A stretch of DNA of 64,000 bases from Struthidea cinerea (Eukaryota > Chordata > Aves > Passeriformes > Corcoracidae): assembly GCA_013397865.1 (NCBI GenBank), contig VZTI01003143.1, forward strand, positions 997,244 to 1,061,243. The letters run 5' to 3'. The position numbers and the translations under genes are program-made. The notes beneath the pieces are model-generated. The model was given only the letters and a program-made list of their open reading frames with translations, did not search any database and had not been told where the DNA came from. Below, in pieces: positions 25,601 to 40,600 of the stretch (the stretch's first letter is position 1; each line of letters opens with the position of its first letter).

Positions 25601-28600
25601 CTCTACCTGTCTAGCTTTTTCTGTTTTATCTTTTGTAAAGACACAGCATGTACAATTCTCACTTCACTTGAATGCACTTCAGATTTTCCAGTACTGCGAC
25701 TGAGAGGAGCACCTAGATGTTGCTCCATGCTCAAAACAACTTCCAAGCATACAATAAGTAAGACAACAGAAACATTACAGTATTTAGAGTTGCCGCCAAT
25801 TTGAAAATAATACAGTGGACGTATCCAAAAGAAGAGCATGAAGGAGGAGATTACTGTAGTTCCAACAAGGCAAGAAAAAGTTTTTATTAGGGGAAGGCAA
25901 AGGATGACAAACAAGCTTGCTGGTAGAATAGGACAGCCCAATTACTCAGCTTGAATATCAGCCCAGCTCAAACATCTTAACACGTCTGAGCGAAAAGGAA
26001 AAGGCACATTAACGTCAAATAGTTGGATGCAGGCAGAAAAACACATTCCATTATTTAGAGCATTAGTCTCACCAGGTATGCACTCATTGCTCCACTCTGC
26101 CACATGCACCTTTGGGAAAGTTACTTGGTCCTCCGTCACAGAAAGGGAAGCAGAAGGAATGCAGACAGCAGTAATTCACAATAAGTGTTGCAGGTGTAAC
26201 AGACTGAAAAATATTCAGATAATGCACTAAAGAAGGAAGAAACACCAGGGAGATGCTACTTTCACACCTACCTCTCCTGAAGTTCCTTCATGGCTGGTGT
26301 TAAGTAGCTGGCTGTTACCAAGTTCACTTTGTTGTCAATACATTTCTTAGCAACAAAAGGATGTGCTGAATAAGGCAGCAAACTACAAATGAAGGACAAT
26401 CATGCAACATCAAAATTCAACCAGTTACTTATCCTTTCACTGGAAAGACGCTCAGATGTTTTTTGAATGCTTACAAAAGAGCTCAAGTAATAGCTCAAAA
26501 GCACAGTCATACCTGCCTTGCCCTGAGCAGTTTCATACGTATGAAAGTGAAACACTACTCTATCAGGACAGCATTGTTGTATGCACTCAGAATAGGGCAC
26601 TGAACAACAGGGGAGTCATTCTTGAGACAGCATCTTTTGTCACACTTCTCTGTAAACCACAAACCACCGACCCCTTTCCAAAGACATCTTCTAAACAAGA
26701 ATGCTAGAGGTTTAGAAGATGCAAAACTGCAAAACCATCCTTGAGAAAGCTTGCATTACAAAGATCTTGGTGAAGTACTTTGTGAAGAGCATGCTCTACA
26801 TGGAATGGAAACAACATTCATGACAGCAGTGGCAAAAGAAATAAAATGGCAAAGACTATCAAGTTTCTTCCCTGTATCAATATCTGGAATGAGTTTTGTT
26901 AACGGGATATTCAGGAGAAAATACCAAGATGTCAGAATTTTGCCTCCCCTTGTGAAAATGCAAATTTGATCCCAGGGACACATATGTTTGCGGATGCAAC
27001 TGGTCCTTCACACTAACAAGGGAGTCCACCTAACTGGTGGACACTTCTGAAGAAGTCAAAACCCCTTTTAAAGTTCTGATGCCCCGCTACATGATAAGGC
27101 AGCGGCCAGTTACAACTACTTACATGTACAAATATGACCCCACTTCTTGGCCATTAAAAAAAAAAGTTACTGTGTTGATTCAGGTAATCAGCTAGGAGAA
27201 AGAAGAAGCATGACTTAGGGTTGAGCCTATCATGTTTTACACAGAATTCTGACCTGATCACAAGGTTGTGTTTCTTCACCAAAGAGGACAGCTTTTCCTC
27301 ATTCTTAAGGACATCCATATGAATTGGAGTAATGTTTCCGTACTTTCTTGTCAGTTGTTCAAGTTGGTCCTTCATGACAGATACTGTTTTAAAAGTAAAA
27401 CAATAAACCGTTACCTAAAGATGAAGCTATGTCCAAAGCACACCCATGTATAATTGTGCTATATTTCCCAAAGAGAAACAGTTGCATGCATGTTTTCCTT
27501 CACTAACCGTCGAGGAAAAATCAGGCATTTAGTAAACAAACGTGTTCAGAAAAACTTACTCGATCCCTCATTCCACATAGCTAGGCATTTATAGATAAAT
27601 CTGGTTTAAAAAGAAATATTTCAAAACTCTCTTTCAATACACTTTAACAGAATTCCTATTTACAGTCAAGAACAGCTTAATAGCTTAAAGCAAAACCAAT
27701 TCACATCAACCCCCATTTTTAACATGACAATGACAGAAACATTAAGCTTTAGCTTAGGTCAAGTGTAAAAGGCACAGATTCAAACAGACTAGTTTTAATA
27801 TTTACCTATGGCTTAGTCCTACCAATCTCAAAGATGATATTATAACTAAAAGGCATAAACCCAGTCCCTGCCTGCCTTCACTTCACTACCATTGTAAAGA
27901 AAACAGGTCTGAAAAAGATCCATGATAACACAATCAGTATTTGCCACCTCTGACTGCTTTCCTGTCCCAGCTCACCATGCTGCCAGCACAAGCCAGAGAG
28001 AACAAAAAAGGAGTGGCCAAAGAAGACAGCAGGTAGGGCACAGGCTTCTGGGGAATTAAAAGCCATCTGCACTTACCATTATAAGGGAAGCAGAACTGAA
28101 AAAGAGAACCACAGTAATACAACCAGTATTTGCTACATCTGACTAATTTCCTTTCCCAGCTCACCATGCTGCCAGCACAAACCAGAGAACACAGCCAGGA
28201 AAAAGCAATGGTCAAAGAAGGCAGCAGGCGGGGCACAAGCTTATGGAGAATTAAAAGCATCTGTGCCTCTAAGTTAGGGCCTTATTTCCTTATGGCCTTT
28301 CCACAGTCAGTGGGAAATAAACATTACCAGAGGGTGATTCTCTGTACCCTACTAATCAAAGTGTATTGAGGGAAAGGGGCTAGGCAAAATCATCTACAAA
28401 TTCAAACTAAAAAAAGTTGATTACATTAAGGTTTCCCAATTAAAATTTTCATCATTTGGATTTAAACTGGCATAGCCTAAAAGTAGGAAACCAAACATGG
28501 CACTGTGTTTTGTGTTTTCACACACATTTTGTGTTTTCTGCACCTACTTGCCTGCTGTCAAATATTAAACAAGTAATATCTTCGTGTCTCTTTCCTTCTG

Positions 28601-31600
28601 TGCTATTTGTGTGTGTGTGCTGTAGAAACTGCATGTTTTTAAGCTATCCAGATAACAGGCAATGTTTGCTCAGTGCTTGGCAAAACAGATCTTCTAGTTC
28701 ACCTGGTTTCCCTTCCTGCCACTGCACTGCAGGGAGTGGATGCAACCTCTGTAGCAATCAGGGGATGGGCACTGCACATTGTTGTAATCCTTCCCTCTTC
28801 ACCACTTCAGGCAGTGCTCACAACAAGGGTGCAGCTTTCCCCTCTTCTTCATAGTTAATCTTTTCCCAGGGGTTAAAAATACCATGGTTATCACCATGAA
28901 GGGTAGCAAAAGCAGCCAAGCATGAAAGTAGCAGGAAGAAAAAAAAAATCAAAGCAATAACAACAACAATCAACAGCAAAAAAACTGTAAGTTTTAAGGG
29001 AAACCACCTCCTGCAAAGTATCTTTCAGGCAATAAGGCAATACAGCCCTAGTTTTAAATCTGAAGTCACAGAATCAGGGTAAAGTCATCATTAAGGGTAC
29101 AGAAAAGGATTACTGAGATGCCCAGCCTGAAACATGCTACAGATAAAACCAAAAGAGAGGAGTAAACAAGTAAGCATTTAGTGTTTATGGGAGAATCAGG
29201 GTCAGAAGTTTTATTACCATGACACTGGTTATAAGAACAGCAGATACTTCACTCATACAGATGTCTACAAAAACATTTTCGTGTTTTTGTTGTGTGAGGC
29301 TGAAAACGCAGCCAAACACCAACAAAGTGACTGACTATCTACAAAACCAATCCCCAGCCCAAAGCAGGTTAGAAGGAAAAATACTTCTAATTTCCCTACA
29401 GGTTACACATGCAAACAGTTAACTTTTAACACGGCTATGTCCTTTTCAAATCAATTGCATAAATTCAAAATGCTCACAAAGCTACAAAATAATTTTCTGC
29501 TGTGCATAATAACAAGGATTTTCTTTATCTGCTCTTAGAAACACATCCATTTATTATTTATGAGAAAGGTTCTGCCACAGACATAATATTGAAATGAAAA
29601 CAAATTCTTACATACCAACTGTGATGTCAATGTTGGAATCTCTAGTGAGATATTCAAGCACAGGTCCAGAAACATAGCCAGATCCAAGTAATAAAACCCT
29701 CTTCTTGTCACCCATCTTCGCTGACTGAGCCTGTTCCCTAGAAGGTGTTACAGGCAGAATTTAAAATGACACAGAAAGAAACTGTAAGCTGCCAAGGTAA
29801 ACAGAAGAAGTATTATTTTAGTAAGTCTACAAACCAAGAGCCCTATTCAGACCAAGAGTCAAGTTCCTAGCTATCTGATCCAGGACTGACTAGCACTGCT
29901 TCCGTTCTTCTGCGGCATAATTTTTAGTTTCTTTCCTCTAACATAAACATGACCAAATCCATCGACACTCCCACTGCTTCTCCAATTGCTTCTAGCTGTT
30001 CATCAAAACTTTCCTCAGTTGTATTTTTCCCAATGGCCAAATTACTGTAACCTGACCACTTGAGGACTACCAGTGTCATGTCAGGCTGTCAGAAAGGGAA
30101 TCCAGGCTCTGCCTTGCTCCCTTTCCATCACAGGTAACTGTTAAAGTACACAAAATCATGCTGGTGAAAGCATATTTTGTGTAAATTATACTAGGTTCAT
30201 ACTAGTCCATCACAGGAACATGATAGTCAGTGAAAGTCAAATAAAAGCTAATGCCCAACTAAGAAATCATCATTGCAGACAAGGACTCAGATTTGAAAAC
30301 CACCACAGAGTGTTTCAACCTAACTACTACTACTCTCATAAATAAATTTAAGTAGATCTCCTGTTGGCTTTCAATATAAAACGTATTCACATCAGATTCT
30401 GCATTTCTTTCTGCCAACCAGAATAATGCACTCAACAGTTGTTTAAATATGCTCTCAGAAATGCATAAATTATAGTAGGAATGCACATTTTGGTTGTTTA
30501 TAATTAGTTTTCCTTTTAGTATAAATTTGCATTAAGTTGTAAAATCAGGATTGTGAAAATGTCTAACATATGATGACTACATAGATAAAAACTATTCAGC
30601 AAATTAAAAAAATTCTTAGAGCACTTCTTGTTTTTGAAGACAGCTGCTCACTGCCCTACTGTTTGATCTAATTAATGGAGAATGCGGTTTGGCTTTACTT
30701 ATCCCATACCCTGAAAATAAATTTCAATAAATAGATAGGATTTTCAAAGACACAGTCTCATGGGAATCTTCATAAGCATACAAGCAAGATCCTCGTTTCC
30801 CCTTTGTCCACTAAGAGTTTACACCAGCATTGCAGATTATGCCTCAGAAAGAATCCTGACCTCTAGCTGACAAGATGAAGTCCACTCTGCTGAAACCTGC
30901 TGACGTTAGAAGAGGACCAACCATATGTCTACTAAATAATATTTGGTTCAGATGTTTTTGAGGCTTCTCATGGCATCCAAAAGTCAATGTTGTGTTTTTT
31001 CATTTCAAAAATTGCCATAACAATGATACACGATGTTGAAGCTTCCCAGGGCAATCCCTAACAGCAAGACAAGACCACCATTGCCCAACCTAAAGCATGG
31101 CAGGAAGTATCTGAGTACATCTAGGGGCACAAGGCCTCAACAACATCACTGAAAGACTACTCTGAGTGCAGAGAGTTAAACCAACACCAAATACAGCTGT
31201 ATCATCTGTCTGAAGCACATTCCAGCCTACTGTATCAGTACTGTAAAGCTTGAATTAAATCTCAAAAATTTCAGATGTTCCATCCTCCTTTCCTCCTATT
31301 TCAGACTTTTTTAAAAGCCATTCTTTTCAGATCATTAAATCTGAATTGTATGTATCAATGTATCAACTCTCTAATCTCAATTATTACTATAGATAACTGT
31401 AAATTTTTAATTCTTTTCATAAAATTTTTACAGATCTGATTTCTAAAAAAAGTTAAATCATTATTTAATACATTCACAGAAAGCCTCCTAAGCCCATCAT
31501 ATCCTTTCATATGGCAAACCCAAGGACTTTCCTCCTCCTCCTCCTCCTCCTCCTATCAATTCTAATAGAACACCTTCCACAGCTGTACCTTTATGGGCAG

Positions 31601-34600
31601 GGGAAGAGAAGAATTCCTCTCCATGCTTTAGAAGAGGTAGGGAGCTTGGAGTGTTGACGAAGGGGAGATTCCTGTATGAAAGCAAGCCGGATTTTGCAAT
31701 CCAACTTGTCATATTTATTAAAAACTTTTCTAGTGTCTAGAATGAAGTCACACTTGAATCAAACACAGCATGTTCAGTCTAGGACAGGCAAAAACATGAG
31801 GTGCCAAATGGCCCATCAAGTATGGGAACAGAATCTACACAGCTCCAGATTATGCCTATTCTCTATAAATGAGTTTAAATAATTCAGTTACGTTAATCTA
31901 TGTACAAATAGCAATAACATTGTTAATGTGATGTGCCTTTGCAGCTGTGGGTGAGAAACCAGTAGCAGCCAAGAAGCCAGTAGGGGTGCAAAGAGGTAGA
32001 TGATTGTTTGGTAAATCTAATGGCACCCAAGACAGTTCAGCTCACACAGTCTGGCTGTCCTATGTCTGAAGTACTCACAGACTTGAAGGACTATTAGCAA
32101 TTAGTCTAAATAGAACCCTCCGAAACCAAACTGGACACTGCATAATACTTTGTTAGAGTGAAAACAAGCCACACAAGTCCTATAGGCTCTCAACGAGAGC
32201 TAAACCGTCTCTAGCTAAACCATCTCCATCACACCCTAAGCAGTAAAACCCTGCTTTCATTTCCATCACCTTTGAAGCTGGCAAAATAAAGGACGGTATT
32301 GTTAGCAGGTTCTGCTTTTCTGACAGCTAAGTGAACAACACCAATGGACAAATGAACATCACATGCAACACACAGATCTGCAGAAATATCAAAAATCTAC
32401 CCACAAAACCACCCTTGGGAATGAAGTCTCCAGTTTCTCATGGTAGTTCACACAAGACCATGCAAGTGATTATGGAGGAAGCTAAAAAAAAAAAATCAGA
32501 TCATCGCACTGTGTGAGGAATAAAAAAATTTGTTATTGAGATGGTCTCTTGAGGAGGTCTATCAAAGAGCACAGAACAAAAATCACTATGAGCTGGAGCC
32601 TCTGAGAAGCAAATAGCACATTACTTAGTGGGGAAAATGCACCTAGAGTTCATCATGCACAAGTTCATAACCAGAAGTCCCAAAGTTCCAAAAGGAAATT
32701 GGAGGGGTTTGAGATGCTGAAGTCAACACACTATGCTTTTAGTGCATAGTCCATGCAGTGCTTATGGTCAGACCAATTTAAATTTTTATATTATGTACAG
32801 TGCAGCTGTCACTGACCATGAACATGAACCCACTTATTGTGAAATTAACATTTTGCATACGTAAACTATAGATGTTTGTTAATAGTAAGGGGCAAGGGGA
32901 AGGGAAAGGATTTCCAGGTTATTTACACTTTTGTTAGCTTAATTCACTCAAGGCTACCAATGGCACATAACTGCTGTGACAGGGCGTGGATGAAGTGGTA
33001 GCTGAAGCTGTAGGTACATGAATATAACAAAAAGTCTGAGAGTCTCAGAGTCTCCCCAATACATCCAATCACAGAACAATGCTACCCAGCACAGCACTTG
33101 AGCCATACAAGAAGTAACTAGATTCAGGGTATGTTCAAGAGCCTTTCCTTTCAGCCATTCCTTTCAAATGACTGTATATTACATCCATTTCAAAAGGGCA
33201 AGGAGTAACAGAGTAATACTAGCATGTGGCTGTTTTCTGCCTCTGGTAAAACAGTTTTCATAATGCAACAAAGAGAAAAATGATCACTTTCTCAACTTCA
33301 ATATAAGTTACTAACAACACATGTTAATGATTTAGGCAACGTGCATGAAGAAATAAGGAGATCATCAAGCTAGAAGACACTCACAGTGCAGTATAGATGC
33401 ATTCCAGCAAGACACAACAATAAATGAATGCAAAAGGGGAGACAGAATGCAGACAAAGTGACTTTTTAAATCCTGAACCAAACAAACTTTAAGAACCTAC
33501 ATTACCTGCTCTCTCTCAGTTTCTGGATATATTGATACTTAGGTGTCAGTGAGCCATTGGATGCAATCACTGCCTGGAAACATATGAAACAAATTTTGAG
33601 GGCTTTATCTATCTGTATGTTTCAAAGCAGGGGAAGACAAGAAGAGTGCCAAACTGCAAAACTTACATCTCGAACAACAGGAGAGTAATTCTGTTTTTCA
33701 AGAGGTTCTGAGCCTTCTGATAACAGCTGTGGAGACGAGTTATTTCAAATCAGGTCATTTTATTACCAAATATTTTTCAAAGTAAAACGTTAAATTTTAA
33801 GTAACATTTAAATGCATGCAACAATGCCAATATCTTGTACATTTGAAATACTTCTGGCCGCAACCAGCATCACTTGACTTTTAGGAAAATGCAGGCATTC
33901 AAACAGCAGTCTGACTGTGAGGGATTGTTGAGTGCCCAAGAAAATCAGATGTATACATCCACTGCAGGTCCAGAAGCAATGAACTACCTGCCAGAGCCAG
34001 TCTCCTGCCTACAGAAAGTGTTCTTGACAAATCCCTAAGACATCCAGGTCACTCATGTCTCATTCACATGTTGCCTTTTCAAAGGATTGCCTCAAGACTT
34101 CAAAAGCTTTTTTCTTTTTTTGAAGTACAAAGTCAGTTATGTTCTACAGCAGATTCCTTTTGAATGTATACAGGAGACCAGAAAAGCAATAAACAAGCAG
34201 ACCAAATTCTGAGCCTTTTACCTTCTTGTCAGATACACAAGACCTTACCATCTCTTCAATATAAGGGAAAAGCATATCCCCAAAATACTCTGTTGCTTCT
34301 ATAGGAAGCTGAGCTGGCAGATTGTCAATGGAACACATCAGAATCCCTGAGCCTTCAACACTGAAAGAGAGAAAACAGCTCTTCTCAACTACTTCTTAGT
34401 ACCTGAAAGGTAGCACCTTTCAGAAGTGTTTTGAATGCATGATTTTTTCAATATAACGTTTCACTCTACAAGTTACAATGGAAAACAATAAAAAGTAAGG
34501 GCTCTCCCACCTGTCATGAGTAATATGCTGGTCAGCATCATACATACAAAATGGGTTGTCAATTGTTGTACACTCAGTCATAAATTCTATAGATCCTCCA

Positions 34601-37600
34601 GTATCTGCTGAAATGTCACATATTGCCAGAAGTCTAAAGCAATTAAAATAAAAAGACAGTGTAATAGAGCATTATACAAATTACTAAGAAACACAGGTAT
34701 AAAAGGTCACAAGTGAACGGGAGATAAAAGAAATGTGAGAAGATCTATCTGACTTGTAGCCTCCTTCATCTCAACCCATTTAGAAGTCAACAAAACACAA
34801 ACCATGGTATCCAGAAATATAATGGAAATTTGGTGCTAGGTTTGCATTCATCTCAATAGCATCCAACTTCATGGAGAGAAAGACTGACAGAATCCATTCA
34901 CCCATGATCTTTTTTCTCCATGCCATGTGCTGCCAACACCTCCCATTCATTTTCCATCTACCAATTCCCTCAAGCTGTGCCTGGGCAGTCCTGCATGAAA
35001 CTAACTTCCCCATCATAAGGGGAAGCCTGAAGAAGTTACTGCCTCCTACCAGTTCAGAGATAGCAGGTGTAGGTGGAGCAGTCATTAGCCTAATGCACAA
35101 CCTCTGGCTCCACTGAAGGTTAACTCTTCAATTCTTTGTCATGTGAGAGAAAGAAAGGTGTCAAGAGCTAGCAGAGAAGAGACCTGATTCCTCACCAGGA
35201 TACATTTTCATGTCCTCCTCAAATCTATGACAGGGCTATTAGAGAAAGGATGGCTCCCACCCACACTGAGAGGAGACTAACCCTTAATTTGCACCCCACA
35301 TTCTATCCTTAAAACTATTCAGGGTTGTGAAGCATTTCCACTACCTGCTGCAGAAATAAGAGGTGCTAAGGAACAGTTATTGAACTTGTACAAGCCAAAT
35401 GACAGGGTAGGAAGAACTTTCCCTAAAACTCTGCTCAGGCACAGAAACTTCTACCAATACTGGTGCTGTAGGTACATTCCCAGATATCACACTTTTGTTT
35501 GTATTGGATTCTGTATGAAGATCAGTGGCAGAACCACCTCTGCAGAAAGACAGCTGATACCTGTCATTCATTTGTACTGTGATGTTTTCAGGAACTACAA
35601 ACTGTGAAAAGAAGACTGCAAAGCACAAAACAACAAGAGCGAAATCAATAGAACACTGTAAAACATGCAAGAGGAACAATGTAAAAGAATCATTTACTAG
35701 ATACTGTGGTGAAACTGCCTAACATTACAAGTTAATCATGGTGCTGCAAAATTGTTACAAGCGAAATAAGGTGTCTTACTTGTGTGGTAACTCAGGACAG
35801 CCCTCCGTTGCACGAGCACCAGAGTTAACTGGCACCAGCAGCTTCTGAGTGTCCTGCTGACTCAGCAAGCGAGGAGCATTCTGTTCCCAGTATATGCCAT
35901 TGATTAGACAAGTTGTGTAGGGTGCAACCTGCAAAGAAAGTTACAGATACCTGATGTTCTCACCTAGAACTGTAAGAAGCTGAAAGCACCCGGTCTAGCA
36001 TTTTAAGTTAATGCTCTCTCAAATGAATATGCAAAAGTGTAGTAACCACAAACGCTCTGCGGAAAACCTTTCTTAAAAGAACAGAAGAGATGCTCACATC
36101 AATGTGAAAGCGAGAAATGTAATTTTCTGGATGTTTATCATAGTCTGCTGGATCATATAATCCATCACGTTTCCTTACAAGATGATGGTGACGACTTAAC
36201 ACTGTTCCATAGACTTTCCTGAGGTCTGAAGTTAAAAAAAAAAAAAAAATTAGCTCTTATTCTTTGATAAAAAGGGTTCCAGTGTTTTCATTCACTATTG
36301 TCACTGCATACCTCCAGATCTGGAAACTTCCTTTAACTCATGTGGTTCCACAAACTCACATGGGAGAGCACTAAACATTTCTTGAGCACCCTGAAACCAT
36401 GAAGTAGGATTTAGAATAAGTAGACCATAAATGTAATGTAACACTGCTCATTTGACATTTGAAAACAAATATAAAAATGCCACACACAATCTGACAGCCC
36501 TGCCAGAGAACATCTTCAGAGATGTACACACTGCTTCACATAAACCCCTGTTTACTCAAAACGAAGCTGCTTGGGCATTATGTGCAAGGAATTTACATCA
36601 TTCCCCACTACTCAGAATGCCTAAACCACACTTCAATGCCTGGTTCTTATTTCTAATGGCTGAGCTGGGAGGCCTCAACTCAGCCACAACAGACGGTTTT
36701 GCTGCCACTCTGAGGAACAGTTTCTCCTTAGGAAAGACTCCTAAAGCAACTCCTCATCAACCAGCCTGTTCTAAAGGCCAAGAACTACAAGATTACTTCC
36801 CCAATGAGCTGTGGTCACAACCAAAAGCTTTTCAGACACATCATCCTTTTGGCTAGCAAGAACACATTTATGCAGGCAATGATTTCACTTTATAGCTGGA
36901 GCCTTGTTAACCAATCTTTTCTGCCTAAACCAGGGGTAAGCCTTTCCCCCTGTGTCACAGCAAACAGCCCTGATTCCACTACTTGTAAGCCAAGTCAATG
37001 CTATACAGATATAAAAACTCAGCAAGTGTTGGAAAAAATTATTCTTTCCCCCATACTTTAATGGAGTGATTCAACATACCTTGTGAGCACAGAGTCAACA
37101 GTGGGGAGAGAGGGGGACAGAAATCATGCAGGTTGGAAAAGAGACAGGAGCAGTAAGATTTAATCCATGTTTCATGATAAGAAGTTACCATGTCAGCCTT
37201 GGCAGGCATGATCTCATATTAAACATTTTAGTTTATGGTACTTAAAAATAGTTACTGGCAAAGGAAAATGTGAAGTCCAAGCAAACAAAATGAACCCGTC
37301 AACCCATTTAACCTAATACAGATCAGATGCCAAGAATTTCTATTAACAATAATATAGCATTTCATCTTGAAGACAATTCTTACCTTAGAAACATTACCAG
37401 TGCCTGTAAACACAAATGTTAAGGGCCCCACTGACTTTGGCATCAGTCCAAGTGAAATTTCATACCCGGCATCCCGTACTGCCTGCACAGCCTGACTGCT
37501 ATTCCTGTAGTTATGTGCCATCCCAATGTGCTGAAATCAAAGGCACAGAACCATCAAGATATTTTCCATATTCAAATACAGATAATTAGCAGATGCCAAA

Positions 37601-40600
37601 ATGTTATTTAGCTAAAGAAAAATACATACACACATACTCTTACCATGAAAGGAGTGTGATGACCCAGGGCTAAAAATCGTAAACCCAACCCATGCAGAAT
37701 GTTGATCATTCCTGTTGTTAAAAAAAAAATCAGACCATCAGTCCTAACTACAAATATGCACAGTTAGAAACTGCAGAGACAGACTGAAGCCTCAGATCAT
37801 CCCAGATATTTTTCCCATGTTTTTATGTTAATACTTTACTTCTAAAGAAAGTTTACATAAAACCAGAGAAGGAGAAATTTAATAGCAGTCCATGACCTTA
37901 AACTTGATCTTGGCCCATTATGCATTTTAGCACTATTTAATATTCAGATATCCATTTATGAGGTGTATCCACATCACCAGATTCCAAAGAAGGAAATAGA
38001 AGAGTCTCCTGAAGAAACAGCATTGAAACTCAGTAGAAAGAAATGAGAGCCATGCCTCATAAAAAAGAGATTTAATGCATAACAGTGTCAAACAGATGTT
38101 GTTCAAGCTCTCAGGATGGACAGCAGCCCTTTTTTTTATCAAAAACCTAATCAGTTGATCTCTTGATCTTTAGTCTGCTCCAGATTAGTTCAACGGACAA
38201 ACAGGACTTCAAGACGACAACAAAAAAAATTAGATTTGTCAGGAATCCACATGACTATTTGACATGCCATCTCATGAAAGTAGGAGGCACAAACCGGAAT
38301 GGAAGACAGCTGTTAAAAGCAAGAATTAAAAATGCAGTTAAAAACATACTGCAAGCCTCAACTTTCAGGAAGCACAGACAACCAGAAGTATTACAGGAAG
38401 TCACTTGTTGCAAGCCTGCCTTTACTTTATACACTATACCTGCTACACCAGCCCACTTTCCAAAGGCCACAACTCGCATTCCTTTATGATCAACCATTTT
38501 TTCATAGTCAAACAGTCGAATTTCCTGAAAATATATAGCAAACTGAGTATTAAAATTTTCAGTGAATGCAGTCTGTGGCATGTTGTTCTCCCAGGAGCTA
38601 CCTTTTCACATGCCTTTGTCATTCTTCATGATAGAGTCTGATGGGTAAGATAAGATAGGCAAATATTTCGTAAGAGGAGTTAAGTATAAAAATAAAAACA
38701 TAACAGTTGCACTGAATTCTTGTTTTGAAGAGTCTCCGCACTGCCCATGCCCTCTTTGCACAGAGCTCCCCAGCGTGCCACTCCAGCTGCTGCAGGCCCA
38801 TTCACATCCTCTGCCAAGAGGCTGCTCGTTTCTGAGTGAACTGCCTGCCTTCCTCTGAAATGGCCAATATGCACTCTGGCTTAGTAACTTTCCAACAACT
38901 CTTCGTGCTCAGAGAGAAAGAGCCTTTCTTGAGCACACCATGCTCACAACTTGTCTGCTTTACACACATGAAGAGCGTAACACTGCAAACACAAGATACT
39001 CTGAGCAAGAAATAACTCAGTTTCAGGAAAGGACACTGGAAACTGTCCTCATCAGCCATCTACAAGTACGTGTGCTAGAAGTAACCATACTAGGCAGCAA
39101 GCTTTTGATCACACTTAAGCATTCAGTTTCCACCCCATGTTAACTGACAATGGCCTTCAATATGACACAATTTACCTGTCTTAAAATCTCATCCAAAAGG
39201 GACATGTTTGCCTCTTGGGCTTTAATAGTGTGAGAGAAGAAGGCATAGTTCTTTTTGGGGATTAATTTATCCTCCGGAGGTCTCTTCACACCTATTATCA
39301 GAGAAGCCTCAGAAATATCTTCTTGAATAATGGCACCCGCTTTGACATACTCCTACGAAATAGAAAAACCAAATAAAGCGTCTCTGTGTTTTTTCACATT
39401 CAGTTCTCAGCATATTAGCAACTAGAACAGAGGAAAAATAAATAATTCTACCAAGCAGAAGCAAGTTACTGCATGTGATACATTCACAAAATTCTTTGAT
39501 AAAGAGGTATCAAGTATTAAATTGAATTTCCATGCTATTATCCCATTACGTGAGGCCAAATTATAATTACATGTTAGTAAAATACTTCATCTTAAATTTA
39601 CAGACTACAAAAAAGATATTTTACTAAATTTAAAGTATCCTGTAGTATTGCAATAATGAACAGTCCTTTGTAAGGTGTTCAAATACTTGGAAATAAGTTT
39701 AGAGAAATATGAAAAATTCAAAAATATGAAGACTGATGACATGTGATTTTATAAAATTGTATAAGCCTAAATCCAAGCTGAAGAACAATGTCAAAGGAAA
39801 TATGTTTACATAGGATGATCTGTGCTTTGATGAAAAAAGCACTGTGCCTTAATTAAAAGGTGGTATGTGCAAGTAATCACTAATTCCCCATTTTTGTTTC
39901 AATTTCTGTTTTATCAGTTATTATACAGCAGAGCATTACTGCTGCTACAAGAACAGTAAAAGCTCTCTGTCCTGAAGCTCACAGCATTAAAGAAAAAAAC
40001 TCTCTCTTCATTTCGCATGAGGAAAGGGATTGAAGCAAGAGTGCAATTCACCAGATTCATCTTTCCTGTTCTTTTAAGAAATACAGGGTTTTTTTAGAGT
40101 TCTTGCCTTCATACAAACAGAAGACAAAAACATCAATGTTAAAGGAATTCCCAAGTTTCCACTTCAAGAGAACCTAGAACTTCTAGGGAGAGTGATAACA
40201 GGATAAGGAATTAATAAAAACAACACCAAAAACCCACCATGGTGCCAACATTATGTTAAAAGGCTAAACAAACCACTCCTTTTCCTTTCCACTAGCAAAT
40301 GACTCCTCATTTAGCAACAAAATTTAATGTTTCTGGGAGGCTTTTTTAATATGTTGTCTCATGAATACCCTTGGAATATTATGTCTCCTATATACTGTGG
40401 TTAACAACAACTGTGGTTTTGCTTGTGTCTCTCAAAATGGGACCGTACCCTTTCATGGATGGCTCTCCGGTTTGACGGCTGCACCAAGACCTTGTATCCC
40501 ATCTTTGTCAACTCCTTAACATGCTTCGGTGCCAGAGGTGCTCTTCTTTCCCATGCATTGACATCTTCCCTCCTGATTGCCAGCACAGACTTACGATGAT

